Assembly (NCBI GenBank): GCA_018883075.1
Contig: VEQU01000013.1
Location: 1-37,613, forward strand
DNA length: 37,613 nt
Direction: 5' to 3'
DNA from: Mycobacterium sp.
GTDB lineage: Bacteria; Actinomycetota; Actinomycetes; Mycobacteriales; Mycobacteriaceae
In this document: piece by piece, positions 14,970-23,192 of the stretch
Layout: each line of letters starts with the position of its first letter
Position numbering within the stretch: position 1 is the stretch's first letter
Translations under genes and position numbers: made by a program
Notes under the pieces: generated by a model
What the model saw: the letters and a program-made list of their open reading frames with translations, nothing else
The model's database searches: none
Told to the model about the DNA's origin: nothing

Positions 14970-15434
14970 ATGGCTGAACTGAAAGACCGTCTGCGCGCGG
15001 ACCTCACCGAGTCGATGAAGAACCAGGACAAGCTGCGTACCGCCACGCTTCGGATGATGCTGGCGGCGATCCAGACCGAGGAGGTCTCCGGCAAGCAGTC
15101 CCGCGAACTCACCGACGAGGAGGTCCTCAAGGTCCTGTCGCGCGAGTCACGGAAACGGGGCGAGGCGGCAGAGATCTACACGCAGAACGGCCGCGGTGAA
15201 CTCGCCGCCGAAGAGCACGCCGAGGCTCGCATCATCGACGAATACCTCCCCACGCCTTTGACCGACGCCGAGGTGGCCGACGTGGTGGATACCGCCATCG
15301 CCCAGGTGGCGGAGGAGATGGGCGAACGTCCGTCGGTCAAACAGATGGGACTCGTCATGAAGGCGGCAACCGCTATCGCTGCCGGTAAGGCTGACGGGGC
15401 ACGTCTGTCCGCAGCAGTCAAAGACCGACTGTGA
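14970..15434 (+). CDS. GatB/YqeY domain-containing protein
   Basis: This 154-aa protein has the same length as Rv3688c as I recall it. It is an all-helical YqeY protein: LKDRLRADLTESMKNQDK at the N-terminus, LRMMLAAIQ, and the C-terminal tail-like domain PSVKQMGLVMKAATAIAAGKADGARLS. That tail resembles the tRNA-binding end of GatB, but the catalytic GatB part is absent. A role in tRNA-dependent amidation has been suggested for the family and remains unproven. The start at ATG 14970 is supported by the -10 box at 14956-14961. The TspO-like gene follows after 16 nt, so they may be cotranscribed. Confidence 0.92.
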   Translation: MAELKDRLRADLTESMKNQDKLRTATLRMMLAAIQTEEVSGKQSRELTDEEVLKVLSRESRKRGEAAEIYTQNGRGELAAEEHAEARIIDEYLPTPLTDAEVADVVDTAIAQVAEEMGERPSVKQMGLVMKAATAIAAGKADGARLSAAVKDRL

Positions 15435-15450
15435 GGCAGCAGAGGCGCCC

Positions 15451-16260
15451 ATGACGACGACATCCCGCGGCCCGGTGAAAGCTCTGGTGGCCATCACATA
15501 CCTGGCCATGGTCACCACCAACTACCTCGCCAATACGCTGCCGTTGAACGGCCGGCGAACCGGTGACATATCCGACGCCTACCCGAGCCTTTTCACACCG
15601 GCGGGGATCACCTTCTCGATATGGGGCGTGATCTACCTGCTGTTGGGCGCACACGTTCTCTACCAGCTCGGCCTGTTTCGCGACCGCCCGGACACACCCG
15701 AGGAAGCCGCACTGCTGAATCGGGTCGGGATTCTGTTCGCGGTGTCCTCGATCGCCAACACCGCGTGGGTTTTCGCCTGGCACTTCGATCTCATCCCGCT
15801 GTCGGCGGTTCTGATCGTGACGATCCTGGTATGTCTGGCGCTGATCGTCACCACACTGCGCGGCGTGGATCTCGACACCCGGCGCCGCTGGCTCATCGGC
15901 GTGCCGTTCAGCGTGTACTTCGGCTGGACCACCGTCGCGGTCGTGGCGAACATCACCGTGCTGCTGGTCAGGTGGAAGTGGGACGGCTTCGGGCTCTCTG
16001 AGTCGACCTGGGCGGCAACCATGGTGCTGGTCGCGATGGGCATCGGAACATTCACCATGATCCGCAATCGCGATATCGCCTACGGGCTCGTGCTCATTTG
16101 GGCGTATGCCGGCATCCTGCTGCGGCAGACCTCCGCGACGGGTTTCGACGGCCGCTACCCGCAGATCGTCGCCGCGGTGATCGCGTCACTGGTGATCTTC
16201 GTTCTCGCGGAACTGTCCGTGCTGCGCCGTCGTGCGGACCGGTCACCGACGACGGTGTAG
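15451..16260 (+). CDS. TspO/MBR-related tryptophan-rich membrane protein
   Basis: This 269-aa integral membrane protein has about seven hydrophobic segments and aromatic-rich loops. The blocks NTLPLNGRRTGDISDAYPSL and TPAGITFSIWGVIYLLLG match long bacterial TspO/MBR-related proteins. The five-helix TspO core is extended by extra helices at the C-terminus. TspO proteins bind tetrapyrroles or sterol-like ligands and affect stress and pigment control in some bacteria; the function of this long form is not established. The ATG at 15451 follows the YqeY-like stop by 16 nt, and GAGGCAGCAGAGG lies upstream as the ribosome binding region. Confidence 0.85.
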   Translation: MTTTSRGPVKALVAITYLAMVTTNYLANTLPLNGRRTGDISDAYPSLFTPAGITFSIWGVIYLLLGAHVLYQLGLFRDRPDTPEEAALLNRVGILFAVSSIANTAWVFAWHFDLIPLSAVLIVTILVCLALIVTTLRGVDLDTRRRWLIGVPFSVYFGWTTVAVVANITVLLVRWKWDGFGLSESTWAATMVLVAMGIGTFTMIRNRDIAYGLVLIWAYAGILLRQTSATGFDGRYPQIVAAVIASLVIFVLAELSVLRRRADRSPTTV

Positions 16261-16272
16261 ATCCGCGTCACG

Positions 16273-16346
<74 letters not shown>

Positions 16347-16360
16347 CATGAAGCCCGGCC

Positions 16361-16366
16361 AGCCTA
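16361..16366 (-). promoter_or_regulatory. candidate -10 box of tRNA-Pro
   Basis: TAGGCT on the minus strand lies 14 nt upstream of the mature 5' end of the tRNA. TTGGCT about 19 bp further upstream could be the -35. The spacing is slightly long. Confidence 0.4.
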
Positions 16367-16507
16367 TCGCACGCGGCGGTCGCCTAGCCAAACGCCTAGT
16401 CCCCTGCGTCGCCGGTCAACCGGGCCGCGAGCACGACTATTCGAACTGCGTCTCTCGAGGAGGGGGACAACCTCATCCACCCCGTTTCGGCGGCTGCCCG
16501 CGGCCGG

Positions 16508-17458
16508 CTAGCGGACTACGGCGCTCGGCGTGGAATGCACTACCAACCTGTCCTGGTCATGCCCACCGGTAGGTGCAGCCACCAGCGTGAGCAGGGTCGC
16601 CTCCGGCCGGCAGGCGAAGCGGAACGGGGCGAACGGCGAGGTGCCGATGCCAGCCGATACGTGCAGCACGGTGTCCGCGCCCCAGCGCGAAGCCCCCTTG
16701 GCCCGGGTTCGGTCGAGATCGCAGTTGGTGACCAGCGCGCCGTAAAGCGGCAGACACAACTGTCCGCCGTGGGTGTGCCCGGCCATCACCAACTGATAGC
16801 CGTCGGCGGCGAAGCGGTCGAGCACCCGGGTGTAGGGCGCATGGGTGAGACCCAGGCGCAGATTCGCGCCCGCGTTCGGCCGTCCGGCGATGGTCTCGTA
16901 ACGGTCCCTGCCGAGGTGGGGATCGTCTACACCGGCTGCCGCGATGGTCAGACCTGCTACCTCGAGTTCGCGCCGGGTGTGGGTCAGATCCAGCCAGCCC
17001 CGCTCGGTGAATGCGGCGCGCAGGTCCTGCCACGGCAACGGAGTTCCGAATACGCGATGGTCGGAGTCGGTCAGATATTTCGTCGGGTTCTTCAGCGTCG
17101 GCGCGAAGTAGTCATTGCTCCCGAAGACGAAGACGCCAGGCACCGCCAGCAGATCCCCCAACGCCTGGACGACGGCCGGAACGGCTTTGGGGTGGGACAG
17201 ATTGTCGCCGGTGTTGACCACCAGATCCGGCTCCCAGCCGGCCAACTCGCGCAGCCACGTCTGCTTGCGATGCTGTGCCGGGCGCATGTGGATGTCGCTG
17301 AGATGCAACACCCGAAGCGGTGTGGAACCCGGACTCAGCACCGGCATCGTGAGTTCGCGCACGACGAACGCGTTGCGTTCGATCACCGTGGCGTAGCCCA
17401 CCGCAAGCGCTGCAGCACCTGCCGCGGCGGCATAGCTCTTCAGGGCTGGTGCGGCCAT
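16508..17458 (-). CDS. membrane-anchored metallophosphoesterase (YkuE-like)
   Basis: This 316-aa protein is the Rv3683 counterpart. An N-terminal hydrophobic helix (about residues 5-23) anchors it. The calcineurin-like metallophosphoesterase motifs follow in order: [31 protein letters not shown] and MAGHTHGGQ. The Asp, His and Asn residues for two metals are all present. It may hydrolyse a phosphoester of a lipid or cell-wall precursor; the substrate is unknown. The ATG at 17458 lies 20 nt after the ponA2 stop, so the two are likely one operon, and this conserved pairing suggests a cell-envelope role. Longer upstream frames overlap ponA2 and are rejected. Confidence 0.9.
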   Translation of the reverse strand: MAAPALKSYAAAAGAAALAVGYATVIERNAFVVRELTMPVLSPGSTPLRVLHLSDIHMRPAQHRKQTWLRELAGWEPDLVVNTGDNLSHPKAVPAVVQALGDLLAVPGVFVFGSNDYFAPTLKNPTKYLTDSDHRVFGTPLPWQDLRAAFTERGWLDLTHTRRELEVAGLTIAAAGVDDPHLGRDRYETIAGRPNAGANLRLGLTHAPYTRVLDRFAADGYQLVMAGHTHGGQLCLPLYGALVTNCDLDRTRAKGASRWGADTVLHVSAGIGTSPFAPFRFACRPEATLLTLVAAPTGGHDQDRLVVHSTPSAVVR

Positions 17459-17478
17459 ACCGGTGAGACTACTGCGCG

Positions 17479-19947
17479 TCACGGGGGCGGCGGCTGTCCC
17501 GGTGGCGGGGGCGGCGGTGGGACCAGAACCGGAATGGTGATCGGCGGCAGACCCGGGATCTCCACGATGGTGGAGCCGACCTCCGGCATGCCTGGGGGCG
17601 GCGGCGGCGGTGGGACTCCCGGTGGGGGTGAGGGCGGTGGTGGCGGCGGGGGAGCGACGCCATTGCTGACCAGCAGCGTCACGATGATCCCCGGCACGAT
17701 CTGACCGCTTGGACTGGTCCCGATCACCGTGCCGGCCGGGGACGTGCTGTTGACCATGCTCACCTGATCGGCGACCTGGAAACCCGAGGCCCGTAACTCC
17801 TCTCGGGCCGACTCCTGACCCATTCCGCTGATGTTGGGAATGCGTGAACTGGGCGCGCCGTCGACGTAGCGGGGATCGGTCGGCGGTAGGTTCACCTCCC
17901 CGAAGTCCTCTGCGATCGGCGTCATCGCGGTAAACCACGTGTCCGCGGGCTCCTTACCGCCGAACAGGTCACCGTCGTAGCACTGTCGCAATGGGAACGA
18001 ACACAGGTCGGTCGGATCGGGGGAGTCGTCGTAGATGTAGTTCACCGCCGCATAGCGGTTGGTGTAGCCCAGGAACCCCGCTGATCGGTGGGCCTCGGTG
18101 GTGCCTGTCTTGCCGGACATCGGCAGCGACCAGCCGGCGGAATTCGCCGCCGGGGCGCCGGTTCCGCTGATGGTGTCGCGCGCCATAGCGTTAGACAGTG
18201 TGTTGGCCAGACCCTCCGGCACCACCTGCTCGCAACTCTCGGGATTGATCGAAATTTCGTTGCCGCGCCGGTCGAAGACGGCCGCTACCGGGTTCGGCGG
18301 GCACCATACGCCGCCGGAGGCCAAGGTGGCCGCAACGTTGGCCAACTCCAGCGGGTTGACCTCGAAGGGGCCGAGGGTGAACGAACCGATGTTCTGCCGC
18401 TTGATGAAATCGGCGAGGCTCTCGTTGTTGTCGGGGTCGTAGGCCCGCGCCGTCCCCGGATCGGCGTAGGACCGCAGACCGAGTCTGACGGCCATGTCCA
18501 CGGTCCGGGAGACACCTACTTGCGAGATCAGCTTCGCGAAGGCGGTGTTGGGTGACTTAGCGAGTGCGTCGGTGAAGTTCATCGACAGGTTGCGGGGATC
18601 GCGGTAGTTCTCCACGCACCAGGTCTCCTTGGGGCAGCCCTTGGCGCCGCCTTCGCCGAGCCCCTTGGCATTGAAGCGGGCCGGCACATCGAGTACGGCG
18701 TTGATGCCTAATCCCAGATCGAGTGCCGCGGCGGCGGTGAAGATCTTGAAAATCGAGCCCGCGCCATCACCGACCAACGAGAACGGTTGGGGCTGAACGG
18801 TTTCCCCGGCGTCCATGTTCAGCCCGTAGGTGCGGTTGCTGACCATCGCGATCACCGGGTGGCTGGTTTTTCCGGGGAGGATCACGTTCATCACGCTGGC
18901 GATCCCCGGAAGATCCGGCGCCGCGTTGGAGTCCACAGCGCTTTTGGCCCTGGCCTGCACGTCCGGGTCGAGCGTCGTCTTGATGAGGTATCCGCCCCGG
19001 GCGACCTGTTCCTTGCTCATGCCCGCACGTGCGAGGTACTCCTCGACGTAGTCGCAGAAGAACGCGCGGTCCCCCGCGGCGATACAGCCACGGGGCAGTT
19101 CGTTGGGCTGCGGCAGGACGCCGAGCGGCTGCTGCTTGGCCGCCCGCAATTCGTCAGCCCGGTCGGGGAGGTTCTCGATCATGGTGTCCAGGACGATGTT
19201 GCGCCGCGCCAGAGCGCCGTCCGGATTCGTGTAGGGGTTGAGCGTGCTGGTGGATTGCACCAGTCCGGCCAGCAGTGCTGACTGCTGCCAGTTGAGCTCG
19301 GCGGCGTCGATGCCGAAATACGTCTGTGCGGCGTCCTGAATGCCGAAGGCCCCGTTGCCGAACGACACGAGGTTGAGATACCGGGTAAGTATTTCCGGCT
19401 TCGTCAAGGTCTTGTCGAGGGTCAGGGCCATCCGGATCTCACGCAGCTTGCGGGCGGGCGTGGCCTCCACCGCCGCCCTCTTCTCCGCGTCGGTCTGCGC
19501 CACCACCAGCAGCTGGTAGTTCTTGACGTACTGCTGTTCGATGGTGGAGCCGCCGCGGGTGCTCAGATCCCCCGATGCGTAACCGGCCAGCCCCGTGAGG
19601 GTGCCCTTCCAGTCGACGCCGTTGTGCTCGGTGAACCGCTTGTCCTCGATGGAGACGATGGCCAGCTTCATGGTGTCGGCGATCTTGTCGCTGGGTACCT
19701 CGAACCGCCGCTGGGAGTACAGCCAGGCGATGGTGTTGCCCTTGGCGTCGACCATGGTGGTGACCGCGGGAACGTCGCCGTCAAGCAGTTGGGCGGACCC
19801 GTTGGCCACGATGTCGGAGGCCCGGTTGGACATCAGGCCCAGCCCTCCGGCCACCGGGAAGAGCATCGCCGCCAGCAACACACTGGCGAGCAGGCACGAC
19901 CAGGCCATCTTCAGCAGGATGGGACCGGTCGGCGGGCGTTCCGGCAT
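17479..19947 (-). CDS. ponA2: class A penicillin-binding protein PonA2
   Basis: This 822-aa bifunctional peptidoglycan synthase corresponds to Rv3682. After a short cytoplasmic tail comes one transmembrane helix (residues about 13-39). The glycosyltransferase domain has EDKRF with catalytic Glu101, and GGSTIEQQYVKN. The transpeptidase domain has SIFK with nucleophile Ser398 and Lys401, then KSPN, then KTGT at 613-616. A single PASTA domain lies at about 690-755 (IPNISGMGQESAREELRASG). The tail is proline-rich: runs of 7-8 prolines at about 758-785 and again at the end. The ATG at 19947 has a TACGCT box 7 nt upstream, pointing to a leaderless start. It builds and cross-links the wall outside the membrane. 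Confidence 0.97.
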   Translation of the reverse strand: MPERPPTGPILLKMAWSCLLASVLLAAMLFPVAGGLGLMSNRASDIVANGSAQLLDGDVPAVTTMVDAKGNTIAWLYSQRRFEVPSDKIADTMKLAIVSIEDKRFTEHNGVDWKGTLTGLAGYASGDLSTRGGSTIEQQYVKNYQLLVVAQTDAEKRAAVEATPARKLREIRMALTLDKTLTKPEILTRYLNLVSFGNGAFGIQDAAQTYFGIDAAELNWQQSALLAGLVQSTSTLNPYTNPDGALARRNIVLDTMIENLPDRADELRAAKQQPLGVLPQPNELPRGCIAAGDRAFFCDYVEEYLARAGMSKEQVARGGYLIKTTLDPDVQARAKSAVDSNAAPDLPGIASVMNVILPGKTSHPVIAMVSNRTYGLNMDAGETVQPQPFSLVGDGAGSIFKIFTAAAALDLGLGINAVLDVPARFNAKGLGEGGAKGCPKETWCVENYRDPRNLSMNFTDALAKSPNTAFAKLISQVGVSRTVDMAVRLGLRSYADPGTARAYDPDNNESLADFIKRQNIGSFTLGPFEVNPLELANVAATLASGGVWCPPNPVAAVFDRRGNEISINPESCEQVVPEGLANTLSNAMARDTISGTGAPAANSAGWSLPMSGKTGTTEAHRSAGFLGYTNRYAAVNYIYDDSPDPTDLCSFPLRQCYDGDLFGGKEPADTWFTAMTPIAEDFGEVNLPPTDPRYVDGAPSSRIPNISGMGQESAREELRASGFQVADQVSMVNSTSPAGTVIGTSPSGQIVPGIIVTLLVSNGVAPPPPPPPSPPPGVPPPPPPPGMPEVGSTIVEIPGLPPITIPVLVPPPPPPPGQPPPP

Positions 19948-19954
19948 GGGCTAC

Positions 19955-19960
19955 AGCGTA
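19955..19960 (-). promoter_or_regulatory. candidate -10 box of ponA2
   Basis: TACGCT on the minus strand lies exactly 7 nt before the ponA2 ATG. No Shine-Dalgarno sequence is present, so translation probably starts at the 5' end of the mRNA. Confidence 0.5.
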
Positions 19961-20103
19961 CGCAGCGGCGACCCGGGCCTCAGGACGGCTCCGGGGGAGC
20001 GGTGCCGGCCGCCTGAAATAACAGGAATTCCGACGTGCACGTTACAAAACCGCAGTTCATGATCGGACTGGACGCTTGTGCCAAAAAACCTGTGACCGGA
20101 CTG

Positions 20104-20133
20104 TTGCGCAAACGAGACCTGACCACCTAACTT
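20104..20133 (+). promoter_or_regulatory. candidate whiB4 promoter
   Basis: TTGCGC at 20104-20109 and TAACTT at 20128-20133, 18 bp apart. Both hexamers deviate from the SigA consensus, so this is a weak call. Confidence 0.3.
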
Positions 20134-20250
20134 AAGCACACACTGCGACGCAGGTAACACCGGCGTGACAGTGTGGCGCAGGTCGCACCGGCGGCCGCAC
20201 CGCCAGGACTGCCGTCCCCAACCGGGCGGCTCGTGATGAAGGGGATCGCC

Positions 20251-20592
20251 TTGTCGGGGACTCGGCCCACCGCCCGCAGATCAATCTCACTACCCACCCA
20301 CGGAGCGGACGTGGAGGCCCGGATCGCCTGGGTGTCCAAAGCACTATGCCGGTCGGCGGACCCGGACCAACTGTTCGTCCGCGGGGCCGCGCAACGCAAG
20401 GCCGCGGTCATCTGTAGGCATTGTCCGGTCATCACCGAGTGCGGCGCCGACGCCCTGGACAACCGGGTGGAGTTCGGGGTCTGGGGCGGCATGACCGAGC
20501 GTCAGCGTCGCGCTCTGCTCAAGCAGCATCCCGAGGTCATCTCCTGGGCCGATTTCTTCGCCGCCCAGCGCAAGCACCGCATCGTCAGCTGA
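20251..20592 (+). CDS. whiB4: WhiB4, iron-sulfur redox-sensing regulator
   Basis: This 113-aa WhiB-family protein corresponds to Rv3681c. Four cysteines bind a 4Fe-4S cluster: one in SKALCRSAD and three in CRHCPVITEC, giving the Cys-X2-Cys-X5-Cys pattern. The WhiB signature EFGVWGGMTERQRRALL follows. In M. tuberculosis WhiB4 is an O2- and NO-sensitive regulator that condenses DNA and represses antioxidant genes when its thiols oxidise. The TTG at 20251 is chosen because it aligns with the known N-terminus (SGTRPxARR) and AAGGGG lies 6 nt upstream. An ATG at 20236 would add five residues, and frames further up lack support. Confidence 0.93.
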   Translation: MSGTRPTARRSISLPTHGADVEARIAWVSKALCRSADPDQLFVRGAAQRKAAVICRHCPVITECGADALDNRVEFGVWGGMTERQRRALLKQHPEVISWADFFAAQRKHRIVS

Positions 20593-20629
20593 CCCGGCCC
20601 GAAGGTCCCGACGCCCGAGAGGGCCGGGT
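20592..20629. terminator. hairpin between convergent whiB4 and the Rv3680-like gene
   Basis: ACCCGGCCC (20592-20600) and GGGCCGGGT (20621-20629) form a 9-bp perfect stem starting at the last base of the whiB4 stop. An outer GCTGAC/GTCAGC pair (20588-20593, 20634-20639) competes at its base. There is no T-tract. Its position suggests a bidirectional U-less terminator. Confidence 0.5.
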
Positions 20630-20634
20630 GGGCG

Positions 20635-21813
20635 TCAGCGCTCGCCGGTGATCTGATCGGCGATGGCCTGCAGGGCGTCGAGGTCGGAAACGTCGAACGG
20701 CAACGACGGCACTCCCACGACCGGAACGTGTGGGTTGGCCGAGGTGAACCTCGAGAGCAATCGGATCTCCCTTTTGGCAGTCTGTCCGCGGTCGGCGTGG
20801 ATTCGTAGCACGGCGGCGGTCAGCTCGCCGTCATCGTCGGGCTTGGCCTCCAGGTCGGCGACTCCGTCTATCGCCCGTTCCACGGTCAGTGAGCACAGCA
20901 TCGGGTGGGTCCGGTTGAGGATCAGGCCGGCCAGCGGCATGCCCTCCTCGGACAGCCGGTCGACGAAGAACGTCGCCTCGCGCAGCGCATCCGGTTCCGC
21001 CGCGGAGACGACCACGAACTGGGTGCCGCGCCGCTTGAGTAACTCGTAGGTGCGATCGGCCTTCTCGCGGAATCCCCCGAATGTCGAGTCGAGCGACTGC
21101 ACAAACGACGCGGCATCGGAGAGCATCTTCGAACCGAGGACCGTCGACAGGGCCTTCATGGCCAGCCCCATCACACCGGTCACAAGCCTCCCGAGGCCGC
21201 GTCCGGGGCCTAGCAACAGCTTCCACAGCCGGCTGTCCATGAAACTTCCCAGCCGTTTGGGTGCGTCGAGGAAATCCAGCGCGTTACGCGACGGCGGGGT
21301 GTCGACCACCACGAGATCCCAGCGGTCCTCACCGAGAAGCTGGCCCAGTTTCTCCATCGCCATGTATTCCTGGGTGCCGGCCAATGACGTGGCCACCGTC
21401 TGATAGAACTGGTTCTCCAGAATCGCTTGTGCGCGTTCGGGTCCCGAGTGCTCGATCACCATTTCGTCGAAGGTGTGCCGCATATCGAGCATCATCGCGT
21501 GAAGCTCGCCATCGGCCTGCGGCCCCAGAGGTACCCGCTGCGGTGAGTTGCCGAGTTCCTTGATCCCCAGCGCCTGCGCGAGCCGTTTGGCCGGGTCGAT
21601 GGTAAGGACGCAGACCGTGCGACCGTACTCGGCGGCCCGCAGCGCCATCGCCGCGGCAGTGGTGGTCTTGCCAACGCCGCCCGCGCCGCAGCAGACCACA
21701 ACGCGGGTGGATTTATCCGCCAGTATCGACTTCATGTCCAGTGCCGCGGGCGCCCCGCTCATGGCAGGCCTTGCGGGCGTCTTCGCACCGGCGGCTTTCT
21801 TCGTTGCGCTCAT
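20635..21813 (-). CDS. ArsA/Get3-like ATPase, second of the pair (Rv3680-like)
   Basis: This 392-aa P-loop ATPase has the deviant Walker A motif [33 protein letters not shown], and the switch motif [15 protein letters not shown]. These are features of the ArsA/Get3 anion-transporter ATPase family. In mycobacteria the Rv3679-Rv3680 pair forms a complex with a reported role in glycerol-linked stress tolerance. The gene lacks the arsenite-binding Cys triad of true ArsA. The ATG at 21813 is chosen because AGGGGG lies 8 nt upstream. A second in-frame ATG at 21882, inside the repeat array, would give 415 aa. The N-terminal Ala/Pro/Lys stretch before MKSILADK is longer than in M. tuberculosis. Confidence 0.92.
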   Translation of the reverse strand: MSATKKAAGAKTPARPAMSGAPAALDMKSILADKSTRVVVCCGAGGVGKTTTAAAMALRAAEYGRTVCVLTIDPAKRLAQALGIKELGNSPQRVPLGPQADGELHAMMLDMRHTFDEMVIEHSGPERAQAILENQFYQTVATSLAGTQEYMAMEKLGQLLGEDRWDLVVVDTPPSRNALDFLDAPKRLGSFMDSRLWKLLLGPGRGLGRLVTGVMGLAMKALSTVLGSKMLSDAASFVQSLDSTFGGFREKADRTYELLKRRGTQFVVVSAAEPDALREATFFVDRLSEEGMPLAGLILNRTHPMLCSLTVERAIDGVADLEAKPDDDGELTAAVLRIHADRGQTAKREIRLLSRFTSANPHVPVVGVPSLPFDVSDLDALQAIADQITGER

Positions 21814-21950
21814 CGTCGCTGCCCCCTGGTCCTTTTCGCTGCGCTCATCGACGGGACACCTTGTCCTCTTCGCTGCGCTCATCGACGGGACACCTTGTCC
21901 TCTTCGCTGCGCTCATCGACGGGACACCTTGTCCTCTTCGCTGCGCTCAT
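21814..21950 (-). repeat. 34-bp tandem repeat forming ATGA-linked mini-ORFs
   Basis: Reading the minus strand, three identical 34-nt units run 21950-21917, 21916-21883 and 21882-21849. A diverged 35-nt unit follows (21848-21814), then the true start (ATGAGCGCAACG at 21813). Every unit begins ATGAGCGCAGCGAA. The first ATGA contains the stop codon of the upstream ATPase gene. Because 34 is not a multiple of 3, ATG1 and ATG2 each open a 23-codon ORF ending in the ATGA of the unit two further on. ATG3 is in frame with the downstream gene. ATG4 opens a 12-codon ORF ending in the ATGA of the gene start. The array looks like repeated duplication of the original gene-gene overlap. Confidence 0.95.
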
Positions 21951-22969
21951 CGGACGCCCTGCTCGGCGAGAACCTCTGCCAGTTCATAGAGGCTGCCCAG
22001 ATCCACACCGTCGGCGATGGTGGGCAATTCCAGGCGCGGTACATGCAACCTGTCGAGTTCGGTCGCACTCTGGGCGCGGGCCCGCATCCGGGTCGCATGC
22101 TCGATGGTCTCGGTGAGCAGTCCGGCGAAGTCCTCGTCGGACAGCGTGATTCCGGCGCGGGACAGACCGGCCCTAATCGTGTCGGCGTCGACATCGCCGT
22201 CGGCAGCCTTTGCCAGCGCATCGGCAGGCAGGTACGCAGGAATGTTGCGGTTGACGATCACGCTGCCGATCGGCAGGTCAAGCTCTTCGAGTTCCTCGAT
22301 CGCCTCGATGGTCTCCTGGATCGGCAGTGCTTCGAGCAGAGTGACGAGATGGATGACGGTCTGCTCTGAGTGCAGCAGTGCCACAACGCTCTCGGCCTGG
22401 TTGTGCACCGGGCCGCCGGTGGCCAGATCCGCCACCGCCTTGGTGACGTCCAGGAACCGGGCGATGCGGCCGGTGGGCGGGGAGTCGACGACGATCGCGT
22501 CATAGGAGGGGCGCCTGTTGGCGTCGACCCGCACGGTGGCCTCCTTGATCTTGCCGGTCAGCAAGACGTCACGCAGTCCGGGCGCGATAGTCGTGGCGAA
22601 CTCGACAGCTCCGATCCGCCGCATGGCCCGGCCGGCCAGGCCCAGGTTGTAGAACATCTCCAGGTATTCCAGGAACGCCGCTTCGAGTTCGACGGCCAGG
22701 GCGTTGACATGACCGCCGCCCTCGGCAGTAGCGACCTTGGTCTCCTCGTACGGCAGCGGTGGCACATCGAACAGCTGCGCAATCCCTTGCCGTCCTTCGA
22801 CTTCCACCAGCAGCACTCGTCGACCACCCGCCGCCAGCGTGAGTGCCAGCGCCGCCGCGACCGTCGTTTTGCCGGTACCGCCCTTTCCGGTCACGAAATG
22901 CAACCGTGCTTGGGTCAGCCGCGATGGCCAGCCGACGGTGCTGCCGTCCGGTGATGTGGTCGCCACCAC
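21947..22969 (-). CDS. ArsA/Get3-like ATPase, first of the pair (Rv3679-like)
   Basis: This protein is 340 aa, like its M. tuberculosis counterpart. The P-loop is VTGKGGTGKTTVAAALAL at about residues 26-43, and the switch region is IVVDSPPTGRIARFLDV. It would pair with the next ATPase, and their nucleotide sites may sit at the interface as in Get3 dimers (inference). The start is GTG at 22969 or the adjacent GTG at 22966. A TAGAGT box lies 3 nt before the first and 6 nt before the second, so a leaderless transcript beginning at 22966 fits better by spacing. The stop TGA lies inside the ATGA that opens the repeat array. It is divergent from the DUF4177 gene. Confidence 0.92.
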   Translation of the reverse strand: MVATTSPDGSTVGWPSRLTQARLHFVTGKGGTGKTTVAAALALTLAAGGRRVLLVEVEGRQGIAQLFDVPPLPYEETKVATAEGGGHVNALAVELEAAFLEYLEMFYNLGLAGRAMRRIGAVEFATTIAPGLRDVLLTGKIKEATVRVDANRRPSYDAIVVDSPPTGRIARFLDVTKAVADLATGGPVHNQAESVVALLHSEQTVIHLVTLLEALPIQETIEAIEELEELDLPIGSVIVNRNIPAYLPADALAKAADGDVDADTIRAGLSRAGITLSDEDFAGLLTETIEHATRMRARAQSATELDRLHVPRLELPTIADGVDLGSLYELAEVLAEQGVR

Positions 22970-22972
22970 TGC

Positions 22973-22978
22973 ACTCTA
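22973..22978 (-). promoter_or_regulatory. candidate -10 box of the ATPase operon
   Basis: TAGAGT on the minus strand, immediately upstream of two consecutive GTG codons. It lies back to back with the promoter at 23018-23023, leaving about 40 bp between the two boxes. Confidence 0.45.
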
Positions 22979-23017
22979 TCCAAGCGGCTGCCGCGGCCGA
23001 GTCCGCTCGGGGCCGGA

Positions 23018-23023
23018 TAGGCT
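23018..23023 (+). promoter_or_regulatory. candidate -10 box of the DUF4177-RidA-MBL operon
   Basis: TAGGCT lies exactly 7 nt before the ATG at 23031, with no Shine-Dalgarno sequence between. This is a typical leaderless layout. Confidence 0.55.
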
Positions 23024-23030
23024 GGCCAAC

Positions 23031-23192
23031 ATGAGCCAAACATCAACGTGGGAGTACGCGACCGTGCCGTTGCTGACCCATGCCACCAAGCAGATCCTGG
23101 ACCAGTGGGGCGCCGATGGCTGGGAGTTGGTGTCGGTGCTGCCCGGGCCGACCGGTGAACAGCATGTCGCCTACCTCAAGAGGCCCCTGTGA
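23031..23192 (+). CDS. DUF4177-like small protein (Rv3678A-like)
   Basis: This 53-aa protein begins MSQTSTWEYATVPLL and contains the motif ILDQWGADGWELVSVLPGP, typical of DUF4177. It should be a small beta-alpha domain of unknown role. The ATG at 23031 is supported by the -10 box 7 nt upstream. Its stop overlaps the start of the RidA gene as GTGA, so the two are translationally coupled. It is short but conserved at this place in mycobacteria, as I recall. Confidence 0.88.
   Translation: MSQTSTWEYATVPLLTHATKQILDQWGADGWELVSVLPGPTGEQHVAYLKRPL

Larger units (their letters stand above)
19948..20250. other. ponA2-whiB4 divergent intergenic region
   Basis: These 303 bases hold no credible gene. 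At the left end is the ponA2 -10 box (19955-19960). For whiB4, TTGCGC at 20104-20109 and TAACTT at 20128-20133 are separated by 18 bp and would start a transcript near 20140, leaving a 5' UTR of about 110 nt. The 20086-20092 stretch is A-rich, unlike its surroundings. No clear CRP-type palindrome is present. Confidence 0.5.

Noticed and set aside
16535-17704. 389-codon frame on the plus strand through the metallophosphoesterase gene
   Set aside because: It is antisense to a gene with complete metal-binding motifs, and its own end is low-complexity Gly-rich sequence that mirrors the proline tail of ponA2.
20091-20110. CRP site before whiB4 (TGTGACCGGACTGTTGCG)
   Set aside because: Only the left half TGTGA matches. 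The right half should read TCACA and does not.
20173-20250. Upstream start for whiB4
   Set aside because: The extra residues do not resemble WhiB4, and the TTG at 20251 has a good ribosome binding site and the expected N-terminal sequence.
21814-21950. CRISPR array
   Set aside because: The 34-bp repeats touch each other without spacers and sit inside a gene-gene overlap. No cas genes are present.
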